Source: Anaeromicrobium sediminis | GTDB lineage: Bacteria; Bacillota; Clostridia; Peptostreptococcales; Thermotaleaceae | Reading direction: 5' to 3' | Length of the DNA: 64,000 nucleotides | Assembly: GCF_002270055.1 (NCBI RefSeq) | Contig: NZ_NIBG01000010.1 | Coordinates: 30,989-94,988 of the forward strand | Shown: piece after piece, positions 54,058 through 63,023 of the stretch | Layout: the number at the start of each line of letters is the position of its first letter | Numbering within the stretch: the first letter of the stretch is position 1 | Translations under genes and position numbers: made by a program | The notes under the pieces: model-generated | What the model was told of the DNA's origin: nothing | The model's input: the letters and a program-made list of their open reading frames with translations, nothing else | Databases searched by the model: none

Positions 54058-54978
54058 TTATCCTTCATATAACGATGTACTTAAATATCTTTCCCCATAA
54101 TCAGGTGCTATTACTACTACTTTTTCTTCTTTCTTCATGTCCTTAGCAACTTTAATAGCGGCAGCTATGGCTGCTCCTGAAGAAATCCCTACTAATAGAC
54201 CCTCTTCTTTCGCAACTCTTCTTGCCATTTCTATAGCTTCTTCATCTCCTATCTTAACGATGGAGTCGATGACAGACATATCAAGTATTTTAGGGATGAA
54301 ACCTGCCCCTATTCCCTGAATCTTGTGTGGTCCTGGCTTTTCTCCTGATAGCACTGCTGAAGCAGATGGTTCTACTGCTACTACGTTTAACTCTTTTATT
54401 TTTTCTTTTAAAGTCCTACCTAGACCTGTTACAGTTCCACCAGTTCCTACCGCTGATACTAAGGCGTCCACTTTCCCCTCCATCTGTTCATATATCTCAA
54501 GGGCCGTAGTTAAAGAATGAGCTTCTGGATTTCCAATATTCTCAAATTGCTGTGGCATGTAATAATTTTCATTTTCCCTTACTAACTCTCTAGCTTTGCT
54601 TATAGCTCCATTCATTCCAAGAGCTCCTTCTGTAAGAACCAATTTAGCCCCAAAGGCCTTAAGTAACTTTCTTCTTTCTATACTCATGGTATCAGGCATA
54701 ACTAATATTACCTCATAACCCTTTGCAGCTCCAATCATGGCTATACCTATACCTGTATTTCCACTAGTAGGTTCTACTATTACAGCACCTTCCTTTAAAT
54801 GACCTTCTTTTTCTGCTCTTAATATCATATTTAAAGCTACTCTGTCTTTTACACTACTTCCTGGATTGAAAGATTCTAGTTTTACATATATATTTGCACC
54901 ATTATTATCTACTATATTGTTTAATTTTACTATTGGTGTCTTTCCTATTAATTCTGTAACATCTTTTACTACTCTCAT
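54058..54978 (-). CDS. cysK: Cysteine synthase (O-acetylserine sulfhydrylase)
   Basis: PLP enzyme that makes cysteine from O-acetylserine and sulfide, 306 residues. The PLP Lys is K44 in NPGSSVKDR. The substrate loop is [10 protein letters not shown], the phosphate-binding loop [11 protein letters not shown] and the C-terminal segment [11 protein letters not shown] 54978 has GGGGTG six bases upstream; the GTG at 54987 falls in that site. A promoter and an ATTCCTATCGGAAT palindrome precede it, which could be a CymR-type sulfur-control site. The divergent TauE-like genes next door also concern sulfur. Confidence 0.95.
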   Translation of the reverse strand: MRVVKDVTELIGKTPIVKLNNIVDNNGANIYVKLESFNPGSSVKDRVALNMILRAEKEGHLKEGAVIVEPTSGNTGIGIAMIGAAKGYEVILVMPDTMSIERRKLLKAFGAKLVLTEGALGMNGAISKARELVRENENYYMPQQFENIGNPEAHSLTTALEIYEQMEGKVDALVSAVGTGGTVTGLGRTLKEKIKELNVVAVEPSASAVLSGEKPGPHKIQGIGAGFIPKILDMSVIDSIVKIGDEEAIEMARRVAKEEGLLVGISSGAAIAAAIKVAKDMKKEEKVVVIAPDYGERYLSTSLYEG

Positions 54979-55005
54979 ATTATACACCCCTTTTTATTTC
55001 ATTGT

Positions 55006-55058
55006 ATTCCTATCGGAATTATTGTATTTATTTTATACTATTTTCTTTTTTAGGTCAA
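55006..55058 (-). promoter_or_regulatory. cysK promoter with ATTCC-TATC-GGAAT palindrome
   Basis: On the minus strand: TTGACC (55053-55058), a 17-bp spacer, TAAAAT (55030-55035). The inverted repeat ATTCC/GGAAT at 55006-55019 lies just after the expected start of transcription. It resembles CymR-type sulfur operators; this is inference. The rest of the gap to 55286 has no clear gene apart from a possible remnant near 55115-55205. Confidence 0.6.
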
Positions 55059-55286
55059 TATACTCATAAAAATATTTTAATAGTTTAGACTAATATTAAC
55101 CCTAGATTATTCATAAAAAGTTCAAAACTCTGCTACGTCCTTTTGATTCTAATGCATTCATCAAATTCTCCACGTACTGTCTTTATATGCCTTCGAACTT
55201 GATAAAAGCCTTATAAACCAAAACTACTTGCATATTTTCAAACTTTCTACAAATAATCTAGGTTAAACATTTGTATAGGAGATCAT

Positions 55287-55646
55287 ATGAAAAAAAACAT
55301 ATTATTTAGATTAATATTATTAGGATTTTTTGCTGGTTTAGTAAACGGCCTCTTTGGTTCTGGAGGAGGAACCATATTAGTGCCAGGCATGTTTTTCTTA
55401 ACAGATATGGGACAACACAAATCTCATGCCACAGCCATATCTATTATTCTTCCTCTAACCATATTAAGTACATACATATATATGCAAAATGGAGACATAA
55501 ACTGGCCTATTGCAATTAAAATTATATGCGGAAGTGTCATTGGAGCATATATAGGTGCAAAATTATTAAATCATATTCCTGGTAAAATACTCAGAAAATC
55601 CTTTGCCCTATTTATGTTAATTGCAGCCATAAGGATGGTGTTTTAA
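55287..55646 (+). CDS. Half-size TauE/SafE-family membrane protein, first of a pair
   Basis: 119 residues with about four membrane helices. It matches the N-terminal half of TauE/SafE anion exporters (GLVNGLFGSGGGTILVPGMF and HKSHATAISIILPLT). Together with the next gene it makes up one full-length transporter, probably for sulfite or a sulfonate. ATG 55287 follows AGGAG. The stop TAA is followed directly by the TTG start of the partner, so the two are coupled. Divergent from cysK, which fits a sulfur role. Confidence 0.88.
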   Translation: MKKNILFRLILLGFFAGLVNGLFGSGGGTILVPGMFFLTDMGQHKSHATAISIILPLTILSTYIYMQNGDINWPIAIKIICGSVIGAYIGAKLLNHIPGKILRKSFALFMLIAAIRMVF

Positions 55647-56000
55647 TTGTTTTATATTGTAGTAGGTTTATTCTCTGGAATAATGGGAGGAATGGGAATA
55701 GGCGGAGGTACCATATTAATTCCTGCCCTCATAATATTTACAACTTTAAATCAGCAACAATCTCAAGGGCTAAATTTACTTTGCTTTATTCCTGCAGCCA
55801 TAGTAGCCTTCATAACCCATTTAAAAGGTGGAAATATAGAAACTAAGTTCTGCATACCATTAATAATAGCAGGCCTTCTAGGAGCTTTTTTAGGGGCTAA
55901 TATGGCCATTAGAATCTCATCTGATCTCCTAAGAAGATTATTTGGAATTTTTTTATTTCTCATGGCCCTTTATGAGTTTTTTTACAAAGGAAAAAAATAA
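55647..56000 (+). CDS. Half-size TauE/SafE-family membrane protein, second of a pair
   Basis: 117 residues with about four membrane helices, matching the other half of the family: GIMGGMGIGGGTILIPALII corresponds to the inverted-repeat signature GSGGGTILVPG of the first protein. The start is TTG 55647, with no gap to the upstream stop; an AGGATGGTG sequence overlapping the end of the first gene can serve as ribosome binding site. The pair probably forms a heterodimer equal to one usual eight-helix TauE protein. A frameshift is unlikely, since both halves are complete and each has its own start. Confidence 0.86.
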   Translation: MFYIVVGLFSGIMGGMGIGGGTILIPALIIFTTLNQQQSQGLNLLCFIPAAIVAFITHLKGGNIETKFCIPLIIAGLLGAFLGANMAIRISSDLLRRLFGIFLFLMALYEFFYKGKK

Positions 56001-56047
56001 AGGGGCTATCTCAGAACAATTTAGTTACATGAATAAATAGAACCAAC

Positions 56048-56073
56048 AAAAAAGAGCTTTAAAGCTCTTTTTT
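56048..56073. terminator. Bidirectional terminator between TauE-like and membrane-protein genes
   Basis: AAAAAAGAGCTTT / AAAGCTCTTTTTT stem; it contains the stop codon of the leftward gene. Confidence 0.8.
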
Positions 56074-56376
56074 CTGTAATGTTATATCATCTTTATCTTC
56101 TTTAACAGAAATTTCGAGTCCTCCAAATTTACCTGCTAACGCATTATATAGTACTGCAAATAAAGCTCCAAAAACACCATATATAATAGCCATAAATACA
56201 GACATAATAATGTATGCAATACCAAAAAATGAAACTCCACTTTCACCTATTGCGGCACCCACTATGCTTGCACCAATTCCAACTATTAGCATAATTATAA
56301 TAGGTATAATAGCAAAGTATAAAGTCGTTTTAAAAGCACTTTTAGGTTCAACTCTTTTAATTTCTAAATGTTTCAT
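56059..56376 (-). CDS. Small two-helix membrane protein of unknown function
   Basis: 105 residues. The N-terminus KHLEIKRVEPKSAFKTTLYF leads into two long hydrophobic segments (FAIIPIIIMLIVGIGASIVG and AYIIMSVFMAIIYGVFGALF), followed by a short acidic cytoplasmic tail with FGGLEISVKED. The pattern RVxPxSAxK at the start and the Gly-rich end of helix two recall small DUF3566-like membrane proteins, but I am not sure of the family. ATG 56376 follows GGAGG. Single gene. Confidence 0.65.
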   Translation of the reverse strand: MKHLEIKRVEPKSAFKTTLYFAIIPIIIMLIVGIGASIVGAAIGESGVSFFGIAYIIMSVFMAIIYGVFGALFAVLYNALAGKFGGLEISVKEDKDDITLQKKEL

Positions 56377-56435
56377 TTCTATTCCTCCTAACTAATTATT
56401 ATTACTATATGCAATCCAATGATTTTAAATTCTGA

Positions 56436-56483
56436 AAAAGCTATCTCAAAATAGAAATTACTTTCTATTTTGAGATAGCTTTT
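56436..56483 (-). terminator. Very strong terminator
   Basis: A 22-bp perfect stem (AAAAGCTATCTCAAAATAG and following bases with complement) and a 4-nt loop, after the CoA-binding gene. Confidence 0.9.
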
Positions 56484-56490
56484 TTATAAT

Positions 56491-56874
56491 TTATGGTAAT
56501 TCAACTAATACACACTTATCATATACAAAATTTAGTTTCAATTCTTTAGCTATTTCTTTAGTTTCTTCATTAAAGGCGCCAGGCTGTGCCCATATGTAAT
56601 CAATATCCATGTCCTTAATATTTTCAAGGGATTTATTAGTTATTTTAGGATTAACTATGATACTTACACATTCTACCTTCTCAGGAAGAGAATCTATAGA
56701 ATCATAACACTTATTTCCTTCTATTTCATTACAATTAGGGTTTACACCATATACCTCATACCCCTTGTCCTTTAATCTTTTGTACACCTTATATCCAAAT
56801 TTGTTCACATTGTCAGAAGCTCCTATTACTGCCCAACTTTTCTTACCTAGCATAGTATTAACTAACTTTTCCAT
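56491..56874 (-). CDS. CoA-binding domain protein (YccU-like)
   Basis: 127-residue single-domain Rossmann-fold protein. Motifs are WAVIGASDNVNKFGYKVYKR (nucleotide-binding loop), VYGVNPNC and WAQPGAFNEE, all typical of the CoA_binding_2 family. It probably binds CoA or a related nucleotide; no enzymatic function is established. ATG 56874 has GGAAGG upstream. It lies 16 bases after the YigZ-like gene and may be co-transcribed with it. Confidence 0.88.
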   Translation of the reverse strand: MEKLVNTMLGKKSWAVIGASDNVNKFGYKVYKRLKDKGYEVYGVNPNCNEIEGNKCYDSIDSLPEKVECVSIIVNPKITNKSLENIKDMDIDYIWAQPGAFNEETKEIAKELKLNFVYDKCVLVELP

Positions 56875-56890
56875 AATATAACCTTCCTTC

Positions 56891-57565
56891 TCATTTTTTT
56901 ATGTAATACCCCTGTTCTTTAAATTTAATCTCATCTTGTAGTTTATCTAAATATAAAGTATCTAATATCTGAGTTTTAGTTTTTCCATTTGTAACATTTT
57001 TTACTATATTATCTAATTTTTCTGTTTCGTCTACTTTAGAATATACATATATGTTCACACCATCATCAAATTCTGTATCTTTTATAATATAGTTATTGTT
57101 CATAATCTCATTTTGCATTTTACCTAAAAGAGTATATTCTATTCTTATCTTTACAAAGTCATGTAACACCTTATTGATCACTTGACTCTTGTTTATCCCT
57201 AATTTAGCAGTACTAGTATAAGCTCTTACTAGCCCCCCTGTACCTAATTTAGTTCCTCCATAGTACCTCGTTACTACAATGGCCATATCTTTTATTTCTT
57301 CCCTTTTTATCATATCCAAAATAGGAAGTCCTGCCGTACCTGATGGTTCTCCATCGTCACTATATCTCTGTACTTCATAATTTTGTCCTAGTACGTATAC
57401 GGGCACATTGTGAGTTGCAGTTTTATGTTGTTCCTTTATGCTATTTATAAAGGTGATGGCTTCTTCTTCAGTCTTTACAGGTTTTGCATAGGCTATAAAC
57501 CTTGATTTTTGTATTATTTGTTCATCTTCTCCATATTCATATATGGTTTTATATTCGTTTATCAA
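56891..57565 (-). CDS. YigZ/IMPACT-family protein
   Basis: 224 residues. The UPF0029 N-terminal domain has the signature YSDDGEPSGTAGLPIL and TRYYGGTKLGTGGLVRAY; the C-terminal part fits the DUF1949 domain. Bacterial members are linked to translation or stress, but the reaction is unknown. I choose TTG 57565, eight bases after AAGGAGG. The frame opens at 57622, but that codon lies within the upstream terminator, so the longer form is unlikely. Confidence 0.9.
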   Translation of the reverse strand: MINEYKTIYEYGEDEQIIQKSRFIAYAKPVKTEEEAITFINSIKEQHKTATHNVPVYVLGQNYEVQRYSDDGEPSGTAGLPILDMIKREEIKDMAIVVTRYYGGTKLGTGGLVRAYTSTAKLGINKSQVINKVLHDFVKIRIEYTLLGKMQNEIMNNNYIIKDTEFDDGVNIYVYSKVDETEKLDNIVKNVTNGKTKTQILDTLYLDKLQDEIKFKEQGYYIKK

Positions 57566-57605
57566 AGCAAAATCCTCCTTGCATCTTTCTACATATAAAT
57601 TAGTA

Positions 57606-57631
57606 AAAAGAGTAGTTTTCACTACTCTTTT
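57606..57631 (-). terminator. Nudix gene terminator
   Basis: AAAAGAGTAGT / ACTACTCTTTT stem with T-run on the minus strand, directly after the Nudix gene. Confidence 0.75.
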
Positions 57632-57635
57632 ACAA

Positions 57636-58067
57636 TTATACCATCATTTCTTCTACAACTAAGGATTTAAATTTATTATATGATAAATGAACTAATGATT
57701 TATCTTGACTATACGTAATCATATCCAATGCTTTATCTATCTTAAAAAAACCTACATCTATAAAATCTAGTTCTTCATTCAAAACACAATCTTCATGTAG
57801 CGCTTTCATCAAATACCAATTAATTTCATTGCAAACGGGCTTTTGTCGCGAAATAGAAAAAAATTCGTAACAAGTATCTCCCACTGATGATACTATTTCC
57901 GCGTCTATTCCAGTTTCCTCTTTAACACGGTCAATAGCAACATCACAGGAAAGATCCCTATTACGAATTACACCTTTTGGAAGTATCCATTCACTTTTTT
58001 CATTTCTCAATAGAAGCACCTTATCATCTGAAAATACAACTCCACCAGCACAATTTCTAAACAGCAT
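57636..58067 (-). CDS. Nudix hydrolase-like protein with altered Nudix box
   Basis: 143 residues. The Nudix region is present (CAGGVVFSDDKVLLLRN, WILPKGVIRNRDLSCD, AIDRVKEETGIDAEIV), but the usual GX5E...REUXEEXGU reads G-X5-D ... DRVKEETGI, so the first Glu and the RE pair are changed. Two metal-binding Glu remain. It may be a weak or altered hydrolase. ATG 58067 lies eight bases after GGAGG. Single gene with its own terminator. Confidence 0.82.
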   Translation of the reverse strand: MLFRNCAGGVVFSDDKVLLLRNEKSEWILPKGVIRNRDLSCDVAIDRVKEETGIDAEIVSSVGDTCYEFFSISRQKPVCNEINWYLMKALHEDCVLNEELDFIDVGFFKIDKALDMITYSQDKSLVHLSYNKFKSLVVEEMMV

Positions 58068-58218
58068 TGGAAACGCCTCCTTTTTATTTTATTATATAAT
58101 ATTATTGACAGAATTGATATAATTTTCTCAATTTTCTTTCAATTTTGTTATATTTATATTATATAATCTTTCTCTTCTTTATTTATATTATTAACTCTTT
58201 ACAAAAAAAAATACCAAA

Positions 58219-58245
58219 AAACGGCTTAATATTTATTAAGCCGTT
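58219..58245 (-). terminator. Terminator after hflX and the HEAT-repeat gene
   Basis: AAACGGCTTAAT / ATTAAGCCGTTT stem, followed by T6 on the minus strand. Confidence 0.8.
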
Positions 58246-58260
58246 TCTATTTATTGGAAT

Positions 58261-58938
58261 TTATTCACTTATCCTTTCTTTTCTTATTCTTTGGTCTATT
58301 TGTTGCACTGACTCTAATATGGCTCTTTTTACATAATTCTTCTCTTTGGCATTTTTTAGAATCTCATTTAATACTTCTTTTGATCTTCCATCTCCTATAT
58401 GAGCTAATCCTTTCACCGCATATTGTCTTACTTGAGGATTAGAATCCCTTAAAAATTTCATTAAATAGGGTCTACTTTTTTCATGTTTTAACTTGCCCAT
58501 GGCAGAACATGTAACTCTCCTAATATTCACAAAGGGATGATTTATCTCTCCATATATTAATGGAAGTAATTTTTTTATTCCAAGTTCTCCTATTATCCAG
58601 ATTAAAGTCAATTTATCATCATAATTCTTAATATTAGGATAAGCCATATATATATCCTTTGCTAAGGATTTCTTTTCTTCCTTTGAAAGATTTAAAATTA
58701 TTTTTTGCCTTTCATCCTTAGACATTTCAAGTAAATAATCTAATAATTTTTTCTCTTCCCTTTTATTGGAGCGAAATCTGGCCTTTGCATTTACTAGTTG
58801 TTTTTTCACTTCATTTAATCCAATATTTCTTATGCGACCTATGAGTTCTAAACTTTTGCCTTCCTTGTATAATAAATATGTTATAGTATCATCATCTAAA
58901 TCTTGTATATTAGACCAGGAAAATTTTATTTTTTCCAT
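58261..58938 (-). CDS. HEAT-repeat protein
   Basis: 225 residues, helical. The first third is basic and of unknown fold. The second part has HEAT-like repeats (LTLIWIIGELGIKKLLPLI, VNIRRVTCSAMGKLKHEKSR, PQVRQYAVKGLAHIGDGRSK), which usually form a curved surface for protein binding. No catalytic motif. ATG 58938 follows AGGAGAG. It begins 10 bases after the hflX stop, so the two are co-expressed; the link with HflX is positional only. Confidence 0.8.
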   Translation of the reverse strand: MEKIKFSWSNIQDLDDDTITYLLYKEGKSLELIGRIRNIGLNEVKKQLVNAKARFRSNKREEKKLLDYLLEMSKDERQKIILNLSKEEKKSLAKDIYMAYPNIKNYDDKLTLIWIIGELGIKKLLPLIYGEINHPFVNIRRVTCSAMGKLKHEKSRPYLMKFLRDSNPQVRQYAVKGLAHIGDGRSKEVLNEILKNAKEKNYVKRAILESVQQIDQRIRKERISE

Positions 58939-58948
58939 TGTTACTCTC

Positions 58949-60247
58949 CTAACCTTCTATGATGTATTGGTTATATTTATTATAATCTATATTATCAAGT
59001 CTCGTCTTTACTAAAGTGCCATTTTCCACGTACTCTTGATTAGAAACATTAGTCTTATCGCATAAATAAGAAAGTACATTTCCCTTATCATAAGGTATTA
59101 ATAAAGTTACTTCCTTCATATGTGAAAATATCTTTTCTTTTATCTTTTCTATTAGCTTATCTAATCCAATTTCTTTTGTCGCAGATATTTCTAGTGTATC
59201 ATCATTGTCCTTTAAGATGTTATTATGCTCTAGTCTGTCTATCTTATTATAAGCTAATATAGTAGACTTATCTTCCACATCTAATTCCTTTAATACGGAA
59301 TTAGTTACTCTCATTTGACCCTCATAATCTTCATTTGTACTATCTACCACATGGATTAATAAATCTGAATCTTGAACCTCTTCTAATGTAGCCTTAAATG
59401 CATCCACTAAGTCATGGGGTAATTTACTTACAAAGCCTACCGTATCAATTAAAATGAACTCATCCTTAGAAGGTAAGGTAATCTTTCTATGGGTAGTATC
59501 TAGTGTGGCAAATAGCATATCCTTTGCAAAAACACTTTTTTCAATATCCTGTTCACAAATTTCTAATATTTTGTTCATTAAAGTTGATTTCCCTGCATTA
59601 GTATATCCTACTAGGGCCACTACAGGAATTTCATTTTTTTGTCTTTGTTTCCTTTGAACTTCTCTATTCTTTTTAACTTCATCAATTTGCCTTCTTATAT
59701 CAGTTATTCTTTCTAATATATGCCTTCTATCTAATTCTAATTTCGTTTCTCCAGGGCCCCTAGCACCTATACCAGCACCTGTTCTAGAAAGGGATCTTCC
59801 AAGTCCTACTAATCTTGGCAACCTATATTTTAATTGGGCTAATTCTACTTGTAGTTTACCCTCTTTGGATTTTGCCCTTTGAGCAAATATATCTAATATA
59901 AGGGCCGTTCTATCTAATACAGTAACTTCCATTCTTTCTTCTAAATTTCTAATTTGAGCTCCTGATAATTCTTCATTAAATATTACTAAATTGGCATCTA
60001 GCATATCACATAGTACTTTTATTTCATCAGCTTTTCCCTTTCCAATATAAAATGTACTATCTACTTTAGGCCTTTTTTGTATGATAGTATCTATTACTTC
60101 ACCACCTGCTGCTTTAGTCAATTCCTTTAATTCTTCTAAGGAATTTTCCATAGTAAGTATTTCATTTCTTTTTCCCGTATCTAATCCTACTAATATGGCC
60201 CTTTGCTTCACTTCTAAAATAACTTCATTATTTTCATTAAATTGCAT
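58949..60247 (-). CDS. hflX: GTPase HflX
   Basis: Ribosome-associated GTPase that splits stalled or hibernating ribosomes under stress, 432 residues. The N-terminal HflX domain (AGGEVIDTIIQKRPKVDSTF, YIGKGKADEI), a Gly-rich linker with GIGARGPGETKLELDRR, then the G domain: G1 GYTNAGKSTLMN, G3 DTVGF, G4 NKIDR. C-terminal domain follows. ATG 60247 has GGTGAAC upstream. First gene of a two-gene unit with the HEAT-repeat protein. Confidence 0.96.
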   Translation of the reverse strand: MQFNENNEVILEVKQRAILVGLDTGKRNEILTMENSLEELKELTKAAGGEVIDTIIQKRPKVDSTFYIGKGKADEIKVLCDMLDANLVIFNEELSGAQIRNLEERMEVTVLDRTALILDIFAQRAKSKEGKLQVELAQLKYRLPRLVGLGRSLSRTGAGIGARGPGETKLELDRRHILERITDIRRQIDEVKKNREVQRKQRQKNEIPVVALVGYTNAGKSTLMNKILEICEQDIEKSVFAKDMLFATLDTTHRKITLPSKDEFILIDTVGFVSKLPHDLVDAFKATLEEVQDSDLLIHVVDSTNEDYEGQMRVTNSVLKELDVEDKSTILAYNKIDRLEHNNILKDNDDTLEISATKEIGLDKLIEKIKEKIFSHMKEVTLLIPYDKGNVLSYLCDKTNVSNQEYVENGTLVKTRLDNIDYNKYNQYIIEG

Positions 60248-60344
60248 ACGTTCACCAACCTCAACTATTAAATTGTGAATAGATTATTTAATAATCCAAT
60301 AATATTATTATAATCAAAAAAAGATTAATAAAAAGCAAAAAATA

Positions 60345-60374
60345 AAAAAATCGGGAAAATTTCCCGATTTTTTT
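60345..60374 (-). terminator. Terminator of the NSS symporter gene
   Basis: AAAAAATCGGGAAA / TTTCCCGATTTTTT, a 14-bp stem with a 2-nt gap, bidirectional. Confidence 0.8.
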
Positions 60375-61720
60375 TATGTTAATGAACGTACAAACACTAC
60401 TAAGATAGCTACAGGTCCTACATATTTAATTAGAAATACCCATAAGCCTCGAAGTTTAAATTCTAATGTTCCATTATTAGTAACTTCTTTTATAGCTGCA
60501 TCTGTTCCCCAAATCCAACCTACAAAGATACATAGTAATAATCCACCTAATGGAAGTAACCAGTTACTTACTATATAGTCATAAGTATCAAAGAATCCTC
60601 TATCTCCTAATAGATGTATATCTGCCCAAGGACCCATTGATAATGATGCTGGCACTCCAATTGCGAAGATAAGTCCTGCAAGTGTCCATGTAGTCAATTT
60701 ACGATTCCATCCCCATTCATCCACTACGTATGCAACACATACTTCAAGTAATGAAATAGACGATGTTAATGCGGCAAATAAAACCAATATGAAAAACATT
60801 ATTGCAAATAAATTACCTAAAGGCATTTGAGAAAATACTGCTGGTAATGTAACGAATATAAGACCTGGCCCTGCTGCTGGTTCGAAACCAAATGCAAACA
60901 CTGCTGGTAATACAGCTAAACCTGCTAAAAGAGCTATAGCCGTATCACAAAGTGGTATTATAACGGCACTCTCTGGAATATTTGTATCCTTTCCTAAATA
61001 ACTTCCATAAGTTATCATACATCCCATTCCTAAACTCAATGAGAAGAATACTTGTCCTAGTGCACTTAAAATAACCTCCATATTAATTTTGGAAAAATCT
61101 GGAACTAATAAATACTTAACTCCTTCTATTCCGCCTGGCAATGTTACAGCTCTCACAGCTAATAGAATAATGAATCCAAATAGAGCTGGCATCATTATCT
61201 TACTTGCTTTCTCAATACCTCCACCAACTCCACCAAGTACTATTAGTAAAGTTAATAACATGAATATGGCATGGTATATAATAGGTGTCCATCGGTTTGC
61301 CACAAACTCACCAAACATATTCCCAAGTACTTCAGGATCACTTACATTTAATCCTCCTGTTACAGACTTAATTACATAGTTTATTACCCAACCTCCAACA
61401 ACACTGTAAAATGATAATAACATAAATGCGGCTAATACTCCTAATCCACCTACAAATGCCCATTTTTCTCTAAGTTTTCTATAAGCGCCTATGGCATTTA
61501 ATTGGGTGTGACGGCCTAAAGCAATTTCTGCTAACATCAATGTAAAACCTACTAAAAATAAAATGATGAAATATACTAGTACAAATGCACCTCCACCATT
61601 TTTACCTGCCACATATGGAAACTTCCATAAGTTACCTAAACCTACTGCTGATCCAGCGGCTGCTAAAATAAATCCTACTTTTGATCCCCATTGTTCTCTT
61701 TCTTGATTTACGTCTTTCAC
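60374..61720 (-). CDS. Sodium-dependent neurotransmitter-type (NSS family) symporter
   Basis: Sodium-coupled uptake of an amino acid or related compound, 448 residues with about 12 membrane helices. The N-terminal signature WGSKVGFILAAAGSAVGLGN and WKFPYVAGKNGGGAF line the sodium and substrate sites as in LeuT. Substrate cannot be told. GTG 61720 follows GGAGGG. Single gene. The 320-bp gap upstream to 62041 holds the yunB terminator but no gene that I can see. Confidence 0.93.
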   Translation of the reverse strand: MKDVNQEREQWGSKVGFILAAAGSAVGLGNLWKFPYVAGKNGGGAFVLVYFIILFLVGFTLMLAEIALGRHTQLNAIGAYRKLREKWAFVGGLGVLAAFMLLSFYSVVGGWVINYVIKSVTGGLNVSDPEVLGNMFGEFVANRWTPIIYHAIFMLLTLLIVLGGVGGGIEKASKIMMPALFGFIILLAVRAVTLPGGIEGVKYLLVPDFSKINMEVILSALGQVFFSLSLGMGCMITYGSYLGKDTNIPESAVIIPLCDTAIALLAGLAVLPAVFAFGFEPAAGPGLIFVTLPAVFSQMPLGNLFAIMFFILVLFAALTSSISLLEVCVAYVVDEWGWNRKLTTWTLAGLIFAIGVPASLSMGPWADIHLLGDRGFFDTYDYIVSNWLLPLGGLLLCIFVGWIWGTDAAIKEVTNNGTLEFKLRGLWVFLIKYVGPVAILVVFVRSLT

Positions 61721-61999
61721 AATTATGCCCTCCTTGGTTCCACCAATTGATGTTTATGTAGTTTTTTACAAACTACTATCCTTATTGAGGTTGTATTTAG
61801 ACATTTTAATTCACATATTCAAAAAACATTTGTATGAACAATCCAAGAGCTTTCATTTATTACACATAATTTATTAGCAAAATGGCCTGTTATATATATG
61901 ATTGTCTACTTTGCCTTTTAATATAAATTTTTTATTTTGAAATTTCCACATATTTTTCCATAGATTTTTCTTATATTTTAACTACAATTATATAAAAAT

Positions 62000-62037
62000 A
62001 AAAAAGTAACAAAGACGAAAATCTTTGTTACTTTTTT
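62000..62037 (-). terminator. yunB terminator
   Basis: AAAAAAGTAACAAAGA / TCTTTGTTACTTTTTT, a 16-bp perfect stem. Confidence 0.88.
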
Positions 62038-62041
62038 ATTT

Positions 62042-62728
62042 TTATTTTTGAAGTTCTAAGTCAGTTGGAATTAAGTTGGTTGCCTCGTCTTTAGGTATTC
62101 TAATATAATTTTGAGGCACCTTTCCAACTATTACAGTTTCTGCTATTGGGATTTCGCTTTGTACCTTAGCAGCTTCTGATGAAAATGGTATTATAATCCT
62201 CACTTGAGTAGTAACTACTAAATATATTTTATGTCTAGTTTGATTTATACCCGACTCTTCAAACTCAGTTTTGAAATTTACACTAGACATACCTATGGGA
62301 GTAACATTAATATTTATTCTAGGACCATATTTGGCTAATAATTGACTCTTAAACACAGTTCCTAAAGGAACGCTTACAGAAGATGTTTTAATTTTTTTAA
62401 TATTGTCTTGAATGGACAAAGCCACTTCAGAAGCAACCTGATTCATCATTACTGTATTTGCCTGCATCATAGTTATATTTCCATCTATATCCGTTCTTAT
62501 AAATATTAAATCTTCATATTTAATATTCTTATTTATATTTTGATGTACAGATTCATTTATGGCTCTTGTGGCTATTTCTCTAGCTTTTACCGTAGCAATA
62601 GTTAAAAATGCAGGTTTAACTTTTTTGTCTATAAATACAAATGCATATATACAAAATAAGAGAATTAAAGTCAGGGATATGAACACTTTAAAGCTTCGTT
62701 TTTTATGTACTTTTTTATTTCTACTCAA
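62042..62728 (-). CDS. yunB: Sporulation protein YunB
   Basis: 228 residues. A basic N-terminus and one membrane helix (VFISLTLILLFCIYAFVFID) are followed by the YunB domain (KAREIATRAINESVHQNINK, VPLGTVFKSQLLAKYGPRIN, VNFKTEFEESGINQTRHKIY). In Bacillus yunB belongs to the sigma-E regulon and mutants have sporulation defects; the molecular role is unknown. Start TTG 62728 behind GGGGGG. I did not find a convincing sigma-E promoter upstream. The gap 62729-63023 shows nothing else convincing. Confidence 0.9.
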   Translation of the reverse strand: MSRNKKVHKKRSFKVFISLTLILLFCIYAFVFIDKKVKPAFLTIATVKAREIATRAINESVHQNINKNIKYEDLIFIRTDIDGNITMMQANTVMMNQVASEVALSIQDNIKKIKTSSVSVPLGTVFKSQLLAKYGPRININVTPIGMSSVNFKTEFEESGINQTRHKIYLVVTTQVRIIIPFSSEAAKVQSEIPIAETVIVGKVPQNYIRIPKDEATNLIPTDLELQK

Positions 62729-63023
62729 AAAAATCCCCCCTCTATATTCATATGCAATAATAATTTTTTTGTGAGTAATATATTAAAAATATTTATTTCT
62801 TCTCATTCCCACAAGTGTTTTTTTCCATCCAAAAGGACAGTTACTCATACATTCAATCCATATTTTTAGTTGATTTCATAACAATAATCTCATGGAAATA
62901 ATGCATTATATAATTTTCCTTGTATTTATTTTTTTATTTTCTCTCTACCATCATGTGATTATTGTGGTGGTTACTATGTATGTCATAATTCGACAAGGAG
63001 ATAATTATGTCTTTGTCGATAGG

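Noticed and set aside
57566..57622. Longer start of the YigZ-like gene
   Set aside because: The codon lies in the terminator hairpin of the Nudix gene; TTG 57565 has a strong ribosome binding site.
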